Shown here: one piece after another, positions 25,001 through 37,268 of the stretch
Numbering within the stretch: position 1 is the first letter of the stretch
Layout: every line of letters begins with the position of its first letter
Source of the DNA: Hydractinia symbiolongicarpus
Taxonomy: Eukaryota > Cnidaria > Hydrozoa > Anthoathecata > Hydractiniidae
Reading direction: 5' to 3'
Assembly (NCBI RefSeq): GCF_029227915.1
Contig: NC_079882.1
Coordinates: 32,294,001-32,358,000, forward strand
DNA length: 64,000 nucleotides
Translations under genes and position numbers: made by a program
The notes under the pieces: generated by a model
Seen by the model: the letters and a program-made list of their open reading frames with translations, nothing else
Databases searched by the model: none
Told to the model about the DNA's origin: nothing

Positions 25001-26385
25001 ACTTCCTGGGTACTTTCTTTGTATACATTCGACTATACGGGCCAAGCCCGGGATTTACGAGAAATCGCGGGATTTCGTTTGCCGGCGATTAAACCTCTTT
25101 TATTAAGCGTCTCATCAAAAATGAAAACATTTTTAAAAAGTACAAGTCTCATGGGCTTTAGTGGTGAAATAATAATTTAAAAATCGTTCGGGAAATGAGT
25201 TTACACCCCGGGTACTTTCTTTGTATACTTTTGACTATACGGGCCGAGTCCGGGATTTACGGGAAATCGCAGGTTTTCGTTTGCCGGCGATTAAACTTCT
25301 TTTATTCAGCGTCTCATCAAAAATGAAAACATTTTTGAAAACTACAAGTCTCATGCGTTTTAGTGGTGAAAAAGAAATTTAAAAAATCGTTCGGGAAATC
25401 AGTTTACTTCCTGGGTACTTTCTTTGTATACATTCGACTATACGGGCCGAGCCCGGGATTTACGGGAAATCGCGGGATTTCGTTTGCCGGCGATTAAACC
25501 TCTTTTATTAAGCGTCTCATCAAAAATGAAAACATTTTTAAAAACTACAAGTCTCATGGGCTTTAGTGGTGAAATAATAATTTAAAAAATCGTTCGGGAA
25601 ATGAGTTTACACCCCGGGTACTTTCTTTGTATACTTTTGACTATACGGGCTAAGTCTGGGATTTACGGGAAATCGCGGGTTTTCGTTTGCCGGCGATTAA
25701 ACTTCTTTTATTCAGCGTCTCATCAAAAATAAAAAGATTTTTGAAAACTACAAGTCTCATGCGTTTTAATGGTGAAAAAATAATTTAAAAAATCGTTCGG
25801 GAAATGAGTTTACTCCCTGGGTACTTTCTTTGTATACTTTTGACTATACGGGCCGAGTCCGGGATTTACGGGAAGTCGCGGGTTTTCGTTTGCCGGTGAT
25901 TAAACTTCTTTTATTCAGCGTCTCATCAAAAATGAAAATATTTTTAAATACTACAAGTCTCATGGGCTTTAGTGGTGAAATAATAATTTAAAAAATCGTT
26001 CGGGAAATGAGTTTACACCCTGGGTACTTTCTTTGTATACTTTTGACTATGCGGGCCGAGTCCGGGTTTTACGGGAAATGGCGGGTTTTCGTTTGCCGGC
26101 GATTAAACTTCTTTTATTTAGCGTCTCATCAAAAATGAAAACATTTTTGAAAACTACAAGTCTCAAGCGCTTTAGTGGGGAAAAGATAATTTAAAAAATC
26201 GTTTTGGAAATGAGTTTACTCACAGGGTACTTTCTTTGTATACATTCCATTACGGGCCAAGCCCGGGATTTACGGGAAATCGCAGGTTTTCGTTTGCCGG
26301 CGATTAAACCACTTTCATTAAGCGTCTCATCAAAAATGAAAACATTTCTGAAAACTACAAGTCTCATGCGTTTTAGTGGTGAAAT
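22080..26385. repeat. 11-monomer segment present twice, 2,222-bp period
   Basis: About 22,080-24,163 matches 24,302-26,385 in order and detail. Shared rare markers are AAAATATAAATTT with GTGTGGGAAATG, the shortened CCCGGGTAAATCGC (22,636 and 24,858), AAAGAAATTTAAA, CTAAGTCTGGGA and ATACATTCCATTACGGG (about 24.02 and 26.24 kb). Only scattered single-base differences were seen. To the left of the match the sequence differs (GCAGG against GGCGGG); to the right it changes from GTTCGGGAAATG to GTTTTGGAAATG. Confidence 0.88.
22636..24858. repeat. Monomers shortened by 8 bp in the GGG box (22,636 and 24,858)
   Basis: Two class A monomers read CCCGGGTAAATCGC in place of CCCGGG, ATTTACGG, GAAATCGC, a net loss of 8 bp that joins neighbouring G-run segments. 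They are 2,222 bp apart and are one event carried by the 11-monomer duplication. A similar but independent 9-bp loss lies at 21,630. Confidence 0.75.
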
Positions 26386-28044
26386 GATAATTTAAAAAAT
26401 CGTTTTGGAAATGAGTTTACTCACAGGGTACTTTCTTTGTATACTTTTGACTATACGGGCCGAGTCCAGGATTTAATGGAAATCGCAGGTTTTCGTTTGC
26501 CGGCGATTAAACTTCTTTTATTCAGCGTCTCATCAAAAATGAAAACATTTTTAAAAACTACAAGTCTCATGCGTTTTAGTGGTGAAAAAGTAATTTAAAA
26601 AATCGTTCGGGAAATGAGTTTACTCCCTGGGTACTTTCTTTGTATACTTTTGACTATACTGGCCGAGTCCGGGGTTTACGGGAAATTGCGGGTTTTCGTT
26701 TGCCGGCGATTAAACTTCTTTTATTCAGCGTCTCATCAAAAATGAAAACATCTTTAAAAACTACAAGTCTCATGGGCTTTAGTGATGAAATAATAATTTA
26801 AAAAATCGTTTGAGAAATGAGTTTACTCCCTGGGTACTTTCTTTGTATACTTTAGACTATACGGGCCGAGTACGGGATTTACGGGAAATCGCAGGTTTTC
26901 GTTTGCCAGCGATTAAACTTCTTTTATTCAGCGTCTCATCAAAAATGAAAACATTTTTGAAAACTACAAGTCTCATGCGTTTTAGTGCTGAAAAAATAAT
27001 TTAAAAATCGTTCGGGAAATGAGTTTACTCCCTGGGTACTTTCTTTGTATACTTTAGACTATACGGGCCGAGTCCGGGATTTACGGGAAATCGCAGGTTT
27101 TCGTTTGCCAGCGATTAAACTTCTTTTATTCAGCGTCTCATCAAAAATGAAAACATTTTTGAAAACTACAAGTATCAAGCGTTTTAGTGGGGAAAAGATA
27201 ATTTAAAAAATCGTTTTGGAAATGAGTTTACTCACAGGGTACTTTCTTTGTATACATTCGACTATACGGGCCAAGCCCGGGATTTACGGGAAATCGCGGG
27301 TTTTCGTTTGCCGGCGATTAAACCACTTTCATTAAGCGTCTCATCAAAAATGAAAACATTTCTGAAAACTACAAGTCTCATGCGTTTTAGTGGTGAAATG
27401 ATAATTTAAAAAATCGTTTTGGAAATGAGGTTACTCACAGGGTACTTTCTTTGTATACTTTTGACTATACGGGCCGAGTCCAGGATTTAATGGAAATCGC
27501 AGGTTTTCGTTTGCCGGCGATTAAACTTCTTTTATTAAGCGTCTCATCAAAAATGAAAACATTTTTAAAAACTACAAGTCTCATGCGTTTTAGTGGTGAA
27601 AAAGTAATTTAAAAAATCGTTCGGGAAATGAGTTTACTCCCTGGGTACTTTCTTTGTATAATTTTGACTATACTGGCCGAGTCCGGGGTTTACGGGAAAT
27701 TGCGGGTTTTCGTTTGCCGGCGATTAAACTTCTTTTATTCAGCGTCTCATCAAAAATGAAAACATTTTTAAAAACTACAAGTCTCATGGGCTTTAGTGAT
27801 GAAATAATAATTTAAAAAATCGTTTGGGAAATGAGTTTACTCCCTGGGTACTTTCTTTGTATACTTTAGACTATACGGGCCGAGTACGGGATTTACGGGA
27901 AATCGCAGGTTTTTGTTTGCCAGCGATTAAACTTCTTTTATTCAGCGTCTCATCAAAAATGAAAACATTTTTGAAAACTACAAGTATCATGCGTTTTAGT
28001 GCTGAAAAAATAATTTAAAAATCGTTCGGGAAATGAGTTTACAC
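26255..28044. repeat. Five-monomer repeat, 1,014-bp offset
   Basis: About 26,255-27,030 matches 27,269-28,044. Shared markers are GTGAAATGATAATTT, ATTTAATGGAAATCGC, CTATACTGGCCGAGTCCGGGG, AGTGATGAAATAATAATTT and GTATACTTTAGAC. It is the same length as the 13.2-kb HOR but consists of different monomer variants, so it arose as a separate five-monomer event. Confidence 0.75.
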
Positions 28045-31000
28045 CCTGGGTACTTTCTTTGTATACTTTTGACTATACGGGCCGAGTCCGGGATTTACGG
28101 GAAATCGCAGGTTTTCGTTTGACGGCGATTAAACTTATTTTATTCAGCGTCTCATCAAAAATGAAAACTTTTTTGAAAACTACAAGTCTCATACGTTTTA
28201 GTGGTGAAAAAATAATTTAAAAATTCGTTCGGGAAATGAGTTTACTCACTGGGTACTTTCCTTGTATACTTTTAACTATACGGGCCGAGTCCGGGATTTA
28301 CGGGAAATCGCGGGTTTTTGTTTGCCGGCGATTAAACTTCTTTTATTCAGCGTCTCATCAAAAATGAAAACATTTTTAAAAACTACAAGTCTCATGGGCT
28401 TTAGTGGTGAAATAATAATTTTAAAAATCGTTTGGGAAATGAGTTTACTCCCTGGGTACTTTCTTTGTATACTTTTGACTATACGGGCGGAGTCCAGGAT
28501 TTACGGGAAATCGCAGGTTTTCGTTTGCCGGCGATTAAACTTCTTTTATTCAGCGTCTCATCAAAAATGAAAACATTTTTAAAAACTACAAGTCTCATGG
28601 GCTTTAGTGGTGAAACAATAATTTAAAAAATGGTTTGGGAAATGAGTTTACTCCCTGGGTACTTTCTTTGTATACTTTAGACTATACGGGCCGAGTACGG
28701 GATTTACGGGAAATCGCAGGTTTTCGTTTGCCAGCGATTAAACTTCTTTTATTCAGCGTCTCATCAAAACTGAAAACATTTTTGAAAACTACAAGTCTCA
28801 TGCGTTTTAGTGGTGAAAAAATAATTTAAAAATCGTTCGGGAAATGAGTTTACACCCTGGGTACTTTCTTTGTATACTTTAGACTATACGGGCCGAGTCC
28901 GGGATTTACGGGAAATCGCAGGTTTTCGTTTGCCAGCGATTAAACTCCTTTTATTCAGCGTCTCATCAAAAATGAAAACATTTTTGAAAACTACAAGTCT
29001 CATGCGTTTTAGTGGTGAAAAAATATATTAAAAATTGTTCGGGAAATGAGTTTACACCCTGGGTACTTTCTTTGTATACTTTTGACTATACGGGCCGAGT
29101 CCGGGATTTACGGGAAATCGCAAGTTTTCGTTTGCCGGCGATTAAACTTCTTTTATTCAGCGTCTCATCAAAAATGAAAACATTTTTGAAAACTACAAGT
29201 CTCATACGTTTTAGTGGTGAAAAAATAATTTAAAAATTCATTCGGGAAATGAGTTTACTCACTGGGTACTTTCCTTGTGTACTTTTAACTATACGGGCCG
29301 AGCCGTGATTTACGGGAAATCGCGGGTTTTCGTTTGCCGGCGATTAAACTTCTTTTATTCAGCGTCTCATCAAAAATGAAAACATTTTTAAAAACTACAA
29401 GTCTCATGGGCTTTAGTGGTGAAATAATAATTTAAATAATCGTTTGGGAAATGAGTTTACTCCCTGGGTACTTTCTTTGTATACTTTTGACTATACGGGC
29501 GGAGTCCAGGATTTACGGGAAATCGCAGGTTTTCGTTTGACGGCGATTAAACTTCTTTTATTCAGCGTCTCATCAAAAGTGAAAACATTTTTAAAAACTA
29601 CAAGTCTCATACGTTTTAGTGGTGAAAAAATAATTTAAAAATTCATTCGGGAAATGAGTTTACTCACTGGGTACTTTCCTTGTGTACTTTTAACTATACG
29701 GGCCGAGCCGTGATTTACGGGAAATCGCGGGTTTTCGTTTGCCGGCGATTAAACTTCTTTTATTCAGCGTCTCATCAAAAATGAAAACATTTTTAAAAAC
29801 TACAAGTCTCATGGGCTTTAGTGGTGAAATAATAATTTAAATAATCGTTTGGGAAATGAGTTTACTCCCTGGGTACTTTCTTTGTATACTTTTGACTATA
29901 CGGGCGGAGTCCAGGATTTACGGGAAATCGCAGGTTTTCGTTTGACGGCGATTAAACTTCTTTTATTCAGCGTCTCATCAAAAGTGAAAACATTTTTAAA
30001 AACTACAAGTCTCATGCGTTTTAGTGGTGAAAAAGTAATTCAAAAAATCGTTCGGGAAATGAGTTTACTCCCTGGGTACTTTCTTTGTATACTTTTGACT
30101 ATACGGGCCAAGCCCGGGATTTACCGGAAATCGCGGGTTTTCGTTTGCCAGCGATTAAACTTCTTTTATTCAGCGTCTCATCAAAAATGAAAACATTTTT
30201 AAAAACTACAAGTCTTATGCGTTTTAGTGGTGAAAAAATAATTTAAAAAATCATTCTGGAAATGAGTTTACTCCCTGGGTACTTTCTTTGTATACTTTTG
30301 ACTATACGGGCCGAGTCCGGGATTTACGGGAAATCGCAGGTTTTCGTTTGCCAGCGATTAAACTGCTTTTATTCAGCGTCTCATCAAAAATGAAAACATT
30401 CGTGAAAACTACAAGTCTCATGCGTTTTAGTGGTGAAATAATAATTTAAAAAATCGTTTGGGAAATGAGTTTACTCCCTAGGTACTTTCTTTGTATACTT
30501 TTGACTATACGGGCCGAGTCCAGGATTTACGGGAAATCGCAGGTTTTCGTTTGCCGGCGATTAAACTTCTTTTATTCAGCGTCTCATCAAAAATGAAAAC
30601 ATTTTTAAAAACTACAAGTCTCATGCGTTTTAGTGGTGAAAAAGTAATTTAAAAAATCGTTCGGGAAATGAGTTTACTCCCTGGGTACTTTCTTTGTATA
30701 CTTTTGACTATACGGGCCAATCCCAGGATTTACGGGAAATCGCGGGTTTTTGTTTGCCAGCGATTAAACTGCTTTTATTCAGCGTCTCATCAAAAATAAA
30801 AACATTTTTAAAAACTACAAGTCTCATGCGTTTTAGTGGTGAAAAAGTAATTTAAAAAATCGTTCGGGAAATGAGTTTACTCCCTGGGTACTTTCTTTGT
30901 ATACTTTTGACTATACGGGCCAAGCCCGGGATTTACGGGAAATCGCAGGTTTTCGTTTGCCGGCGATTAAACCACTTTCATTAAGCGTCTCATCAAAAAT

Positions 31001-32429
31001 GAAAACATTTCTGAAAACTACAAGTCTCATGCGTTTTAGTGGTGAAATGATAATTTAAAAAATCGTTTTGGAAATGAGGTTACTCACAGGGTACTTTCTT
31101 CGTATACTTTTGACTATACGGGCCGAGTCCAGGATTTAATGGAAATCGCAGGTTTTCGTTTGCCGGCGATTAAACTTCTTTTATTCAGCGTCTCATCAAA
31201 AATGAAAACATTTTTAAAAACTACAAGTCTCATGCGTTTTAGTGGTGAAAAAGTAATTTAAAAAATCGTTCGGGAAATGAGTTTACTCCCTGGGTACTTT
31301 CTTTGTATCATTTTGACTATACTGGCCGAGTCCGGGGTTTACGGGAAATTGCGGGTTTTCGTTTGCCGGCGATTAAACTTCTTTTATTCAGCGTCTCATC
31401 AAAAATGAAAACATTTTTAAAAACTACAAGTCTCATGGGCTTTAGTGATGAAATAATAATTTAAAAAATCGTTTGGGAAATGAGTTTACTCCCTGGGTAC
31501 TTTCTTTGTATACTTTAGACTATACGGGCCGAGTACGGGATTTACGGGAAATCGCAGGTTTTCCTTTGCCAGCGATTAAACTTCTTTTATTCAGCGTCTC
31601 ATCAAAAATGAAAACACTTTTGAAAACTACAAGTATCATGCGTTTTAGTGCTGAAAAAATAATTTAAAAATCGTTCGGGAAATGAGTTTACACCCTGGGT
31701 ACTTTCTTTGTATACTTTTGACTATACGGGCCGAGTCCGGGATTTACGGGAAATCGCAGGTTTTCGTTTGCCGGCGATTAAACTTATTTTATTCAGCGTC
31801 TCATCAAAAATGAAAACTTTTTTGAAAACTACAAGTCTCATACGTTTTAGTGGTGAAAAAATAATTTAAAAATTCGTTCGGGAAATGAGTTTACTCACTG
31901 GGTACTTTCCTTGTATACTTTTAACTATACGGGCCGAGTCCGGGATTTACGGGAAATCGCGGGTTTTTGTTTGCCGGCGATTAAACTTCTTTTATTCAGC
32001 GTCTCATCAAAAATGAAAACATTTTTAAAAACTACAAGTCTCATGGGCTTTAGTGGTGAAATAATAATTTTAAAAATCGTTTGGGAAATGAGTTTACTCC
32101 CTGGGTACTTTCTTTGTATACTTTTGACTATACGGGCGGAGTCCAGGATTTACGGGAAATCGCAGGTTTTCGTTTGCCGGCGATTAAACTTCTTTTATTC
32201 AGCGTCTCATCAAAAATGAAAACATTTTTAAAAACTACAAGTCTCATGGGCTTTAGTGGTGAAATAATAATTTAAAAAATCGTTTGGGAAATGAGTTTAC
32301 TCCCTGGGTACTTTCTTTGTATACTTTACACTATACGGGCCGAGTACGGGATTTACGGGAAATCGCAGGTTTTCGTTTGCCAGCGATTAAACTTCTTTTA
32401 TTCAGCGTCTCATCAAAACTGAAAACATT
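27262..32429. repeat. 1.5-kb segment copied at 3,649-bp offset (27,262-28,780 and 30,911-32,429)
   Basis: The rare GAAATGAGGTTACTCACAG occurs at about 27,424 and 31,073. The following seven to eight monomers then match in order, including GTGCTGAAAAAATAATTT and AAATAATAATTTTAAAAATCG. The similarity stops where 28,781 reads TTTGAAAACT and 32,430 reads TTTAAAAACT. The material between the copies (about 28.8-30.9 kb) is satellite with its own 405-bp tandem dimer. Confidence 0.8.
29190..30003. repeat. Tandem dimer, 405-bp period
   Basis: The variants CCTTGTGTACTTTTAAC and GCCGAGCCGTGATT (29,297 and 29,702) and TTTGACGGCGATT repeat 405 bp apart, with the same two monomers in the same order. The second copy ends where CTCATACG becomes CTCATGCG near 30,015. 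This is another recent two-monomer step. Confidence 0.75.
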
Positions 32430-35296
32430 TTTAAAAACTACAAGTCTTATGCGTTTTAGTGGTGAAAAAATAATTTAAAAAATCGTTTGGGAAATGAGTT
32501 TACTCCCTGGGTACTTTCTTTGTATACTTTTGACTATACGGGCCAAGCCCAGGATTTACGGGAAATCGCGGGTTTTCGTTTGCCGGCGATTAAACTTCTT
32601 TTATTCAGCGTCTCATCAAAAATGAAAACATTTTTAAAAACTACAAGTCTTATGCGTTTTAGTGGTGAATATATAATTTAAAAAATCGTTCTGGAAATGA
32701 GTTTACTTCCTGGGTACTTTCTTTGTATACTTTTGACTATACGGGCTGAGTCCGGGATTTAGGGAAATCGCAGGTTTTCGTTTGCCGGCGATTAAACTGC
32801 TTTTATTCAGCGTCTCATCAAAAATGAAAACATTTTATTCAGCGTCTCATCAAAAATGAAAACATTTTTAAAAACTACAAGTCTTATGCGTTTTAGTGGT
32901 GAAAAAATAATTTAAAAAATCGTTCTGGAAATGAGTTTACTCCCTGGGTACTTTCTTTGTATACTTTTGACTATACGGGCCGAGTCCGGGATTTACGGGA
33001 AATCGCAGGTTTTCGTTTGCCAGCGATTAAACTGCTTTTATTCAGCGTCTCATCAAAAATGAAAACATTCGTGAAAACTACAAGTCTCATGCGTTTTAGT
33101 GGTGAAATAATAATTTAAAAAATCGTTTGGGAAATGAGTTTACTCCCTAGGTACTTTCTTTGTATACTTTTGACTATACGGGCCGAGTCCAGGATTTACG
33201 GGAAATCGCAGGTTTTCGTTTGCCGGCGATTAAACTTCTTTTATTCAGCGTCTCATCAAAAATGAAAACATTTTTAAAAACTACAAGTCTCATGCGTTTT
33301 AGTGGTGAAAAAATAATTTAAAAAATCGTTCTGGAAATGAGTTTACTCACAGGGTACTTTCTTTGTATACATTCGACTATACGGGCCAAACCCGGGATTT
33401 ACGGGAAATCGCGGGTTTTCGTTTTCCCGCGATTAAACCTCTTTCATTAAGCGTCTCATCAAAAATGAAAACATTTTTGAAAACTACAAGTCTCATGCGT
33501 TTTAGTGGTGAAAAAAAAATTTAAAAAATCGTTCGGGAAATGAGTTTACTCCCTGGGTACTTTCTTTGTATACATTCGACTATACGGGCCAAGCCCCGGA
33601 TTTACGGGAAAACGCGGGATTTCGTTTGCCGGCGATTAAACCTCTTTCATTAAGCGTCTCATCAAAAATGAAAACATTTTTGAAAACTACAAGTCTCATG
33701 GGCTTTAGTGGTGAAATAATAATTTAAATAATCGTTTGGGAAATGAGTTTACTCCCTGGGTACTTTCTTTGTATACATTCGACTATATGGGCCAAGCCCC
33801 GGATTTACGGGAAAACGCGGGATTTCGTTTGCCGGCGATTAAACCTCTTTCATTAAGCGTCTCATCAAAAATGAAAACATTTTTGAAAACTACAAGTCTC
33901 ATGCGTTTTAGTGGTGAAAAAATAATTTAAAAAATCGTTCTGGAAATGAGTTTACTCACAGGGTACTTTCTTTGTATACATTCGACTATACGGGCCAAAC
34001 CCGGGATTTACGGGAAATCGCGGGTTTTCGTTTTCCCGCGATTAAACCTCTTTCATTAAGCGTCTCATCAAAAATGAAAACATTTTTGAAAACTACAAGT
34101 CTCATGCGTTTTAGTGGTGAAAAAAAAATTTAAAAAATCGTTCGGGAAATGAGTTTACTCCCTGGGTACTTTCTTTGTATACATTCGACTATACGGGCCA
34201 AGCCCCGGATTTACGGGAAAACGCGGGATTTCGTTTGCCGGCGATTAAACCTCTTTCATTAAGCGTCTCATCAAAAATGAAAACATTTTTGAAAACTACA
34301 AGTCTCATGGGCTTTAGTGGTGAAATAATAATTTAAATAATCGTTTGGGAAATGAGTTTACTCCCTGGGTACTTTCTTTGTATACTTTTGACTATACGGG
34401 CGGAGTCCAGGATTTACGGGAAATCGCAGGTTTTCATTTGCCGGCGATTAAATTTCTTTTATTCAGCGTCTCATCAAAAATGAAAACATTTTTAAAAACT
34501 ACAAGTCTCATGCGTTTTAGTGGTGAAAAAGTAATTTAAAAAATCGTTCGGGAAATGAGTTTACTCCCTGGGTACTTTCTTTGTATACTTTTGACTATAC
34601 GGGCCAAGCCCGGGATTTACCGGAAATCGCGGGTTTTCGTTTGCCAGCGATTAAACTTCTTTTATTCAGCGTCTCATCAAAAATGAAAACATTTTTAAAA
34701 ACTACAAGTCTTATGCGTTTTAGTGGTGAAAAAATAATTTAAAAAATCGTTCTGGAAATGAGTTTACTCCCTGGGTACTTTCTTTGTATACTTTTGACTA
34801 TACGGGCCGAGTCCGGGATTTACGGGAAATCGCAGGTTTTCGTTTGCCAGCGATTAAACTGCTTTTATTCAGCGTCTCATCAAAAATGAAAACATTCGTG
34901 AAAACTACAAGTCTCATGCGTTTTAGTGGTGAAATAATAATTTAAAAAATCGTTTGGGAAATGAGTTTACTCCCTAGGTACTTTCTTTGTATACTTTTGA
35001 CTATACGGGCCGAGTCCAGGATTTACGGGAAATCGCAGGTTTTCGTTTGCCGGCGATTAAACTTCTTTTATTCAGCGTCTCATCAAAAATGAAAACATTT
35101 TTAAAAACTACAAGTCTCATGCGTTTTAGTGGTGAAAAAGTAATTTAAAAAATCGTTCGGGAAATGAGTTTACTCACTGGGTACTTTCTTTGTATACTTT
35201 TGACTATACGGGCCAATCCCAGGATTTACGGGAAATCGCGGGTTTTTGTTTGCCATGGATTAAACTGCTTTTATTCAGCGTCTCATCAAAAAAGAA
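29800..35296. repeat. ~1.0-kb segment copied at 4,496-bp offset, part of it a third time
   Basis: About 29,800-30,800 matches 34,296-35,296, including ATTTACCGGAAATCG, ATTCGTGAAAAC and CCAATCCCAGG. The ATTCGTGAAAAC marker falls at 30,401, 33,070 and 34,897, so a shorter version lies near 32.83-33.31 kb. The spacing from the first to the second marker (2,669 bp) equals 13 monomers plus the extra 32 bp at 32,801. Confidence 0.72.
32801..32864. repeat. 32-bp direct duplication inside one monomer
   Basis: Bases 32,801-32,832, from TTTTATTCAGCG to GAAAACA, are repeated exactly at 32,833-32,864. The monomer continues normally with TTTTTAAAAACT. The junction lies in a T run (ACATTTT / CTTTTATT), as expected for slippage or short-homology repair. 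It makes one monomer about 235 bp long and duplicates the left arm of the main dyad. Confidence 0.9.
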
Positions 35297-36473
35297 AACA
35301 TTTTTGAAAACTACAAGTCTCATGCGTTTTAGTGGTGAAAAAAAAATTTTAAAAAAACGTTCGGGAAATGAGTTTACTCCCTGGGTACTTTCTTTGTATA
35401 CATTCGACTATACGGGCCAAGCCCCGGATTTACAGGAAAACGCGGGATTTCGTTTGCCGGCGATTAAACCTCTTTCATTAAGCGTCTCATCAAAAATGAA
35501 AACATTTTTGAAAACTACAAGTCTCATGCGTTTTAGTGGTGAAAAAATAATTTAAAAAATCGTTCTGGAAATGAGTTTACTCACAGGGTACTTTCTTTGT
35601 ATACATTCGACTATACGGGCCAAACCCGGGATTTACGGGAAATCGCGGGTTTTCGTTTTCCCGCGATTAAACCTCTTTCATTAAGCGTCTCATCAAAAAT
35701 GAAAACATTTTTGAAAACTACAAGTCTCATGCGTTTTAGTGGTGAAAAAAAAATTTAAAAAATCGTTCGGGAATTGAGTTTACTCCCTGGGTACTTTCTT
35801 TGTATACATTCGACTATACGGGCCAAGCCCCGGATTTACGGGAAAACGCGGGATTTCGTTTGCCGGCGATTAAACCTCTTTCATTAAGCGTCTCATCAAA
35901 AATGAAAACATTTTTGAAAACTACAAGTCTCATGCGTTTTAGTGGTGAAAAAATAATTTAAAAAATCGTTCTGGAAATGAGTTTACTCACAGGGTACTTT
36001 CTTTGTATACATTCGACTATACGGGCCAAACCCGGGATTTACGGGAAATCGCGGGTTTTCGTTTTCCCGCGATTAAACCTCTTTCATTAAGCGTCTCATC
36101 AAAAATGAAAACATTTTTGAAAACTACAAGTCTCATGCGTTTTAGTGGTGAAAAAAAAATTTAAAAAATCGTTCGGGAATTGAGTTTACTCCCTGGGTAC
36201 TTTCTTTGTATACATTCGACTATACGGGCCAAGCCCCGGATTTACGGGAAAACGCAGGATTTCGTTTGCCGGCGATTAAACCTCTTTCATTAAGCGTCTC
36301 ATCAAAAATGAAAACATTTTTGAAAACTACAAGTCTCATGCGTTTTAGTGGTGAAAAAAAATTTAAAAAATCGTTCGGGAATTGAGTTTACTCCCTGGGT
36401 ACTTTCTTTGTATACATTCGACTATACGGGCCAAGCCCCGGATTTACGGGAAAACGCGGGATTTCGTTTGCCG
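33270..36473. repeat. Dimer/trimer block with GTTTTCCCGCGATT variant
   Basis: A class A monomer with CCAAACCCGGG and TTTTCCCGCGATT occurs at about 33,422, 34,031, 35,656 and 36,062. The 609-bp spacing is a three-monomer repeat (33,270-33,777 against 33,879-34,386). The 406-bp spacing is a two-monomer repeat. The accompanying monomer carries AAGCCCCGGATTTACGGGAAAACGC. A related TTTTCCCGCTATT copy occurs at 37,681. The same monomer pair thus appears in two unit lengths next to each other. Confidence 0.75.
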
Positions 36474-36711
36474 GCGATTAAACCTCTTTCATTAAGCGTC
36501 TCATCAAAAATGAAAACATTTTTGAAAACTACAAGTCTCATGCGTTTTAGTGGTGAAAAAATAATTTAAAAAATCGTTCGGGAAATGAGTTTACTCCCTG
36601 GGTACTTTCTTTGTATACTTTTGACTATACGGGCGAGTCCGGGATTTACGGGAAATCGCGGATTTTCGTTTGCCGGCGATTAAACTTCTTTTAATAAGCG
36701 TCCCATCAAAT

Positions 36712-36913
36712 ATGAAAATATTTTTGAAAACTACAAGTCTCATGCGTTTAGTGGTAAAAAAATAATATAAAAAATCGTTCGGGAAATGAGTTTACTCCCT
36801 GGGTACTTTCTTTGTATACTTTTGACTATACGGGCCAAGCCCGGGATTTACGGGAAATCGCGGGTTTTCGTTTGCCGGCGATTAAACTTCTTTTATTCAG
36901 CGTCTCATCAAAA
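36712..36913. repeat. Representative class C monomer (202 bp)
   Basis: Class C carries a linked set of changes: CGTCCCATCAAATATG just before and across its start, AAAATATTTTTG, GCGTTTAGTGGTAAAA (one T lost from GTTTTAG), and ATAATATAAAAAATCG in place of ATAATTTAAAAAATCG. The TCCCATCAAATATG signature occurs at about 36,701, 40,550, 42,782, 43,591, 48,049, 51,898, 54,130, 54,939 and 59,397, then near 61.63, 62.64 and 63.80 kb. I did not see it to the left of 36.7 kb. It is a useful marker for tracing copying of array segments. Confidence 0.85.
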
Positions 36914-37236
36914 ATGAAAACATTTTTAAAAACTACAAGTCTTATGCGTTTTAGTGGTGAAAAAATAATTTAAAAAATCGTTCTGGAAATGAGTTTACTC
37001 CCTGGGTACTTTCTTTGTATACTTTTGACTATACGGGCCGAGTCGGGGATTTAGGGAAATCGCAGGTTCTCGTTTGCCGGCGATTAACCTGCTTTTATTC
37101 AGCGTCTCATAAAAAATGAAAACATTTTTGAAAACTACAAGTCTCATGCGTTTCAGTGGTGAAAAAATAATTTAAAAAATCGTTCGGAAAATGAGTTTAC
37201 TCCCTGGGTACTTTCTTTGTATACTTTTGACTATAC

Positions 37237-37268
37237 GGGCCAAGCCGGGATTTACGGGAAATCGCGGG
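37237..37268 (+). other. G-quadruplex-type motif, G3 runs with loops of 7, 6 and 7
   Basis: Four GGG runs start at 37237, 37247, 37256 and 37266 with loops CCAAGCC, ATTTAC and AAATCGC. This satisfies the usual G3N1-7 pattern. Most monomers with GGGCCAAGCCCGGG or GGGCCGAGTCCGGG have a first loop of 8 bases and so just miss the strict pattern. One-base-shorter versions that meet it also start at about 40,074, 43,115, 43,924 and 44,734, and in the duplicate block at 48,585, 51,422 and 54,463. In monomers with GCAGG in place of GCGGG the fourth run is absent. Folding in the cell is inference. Confidence 0.6.
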
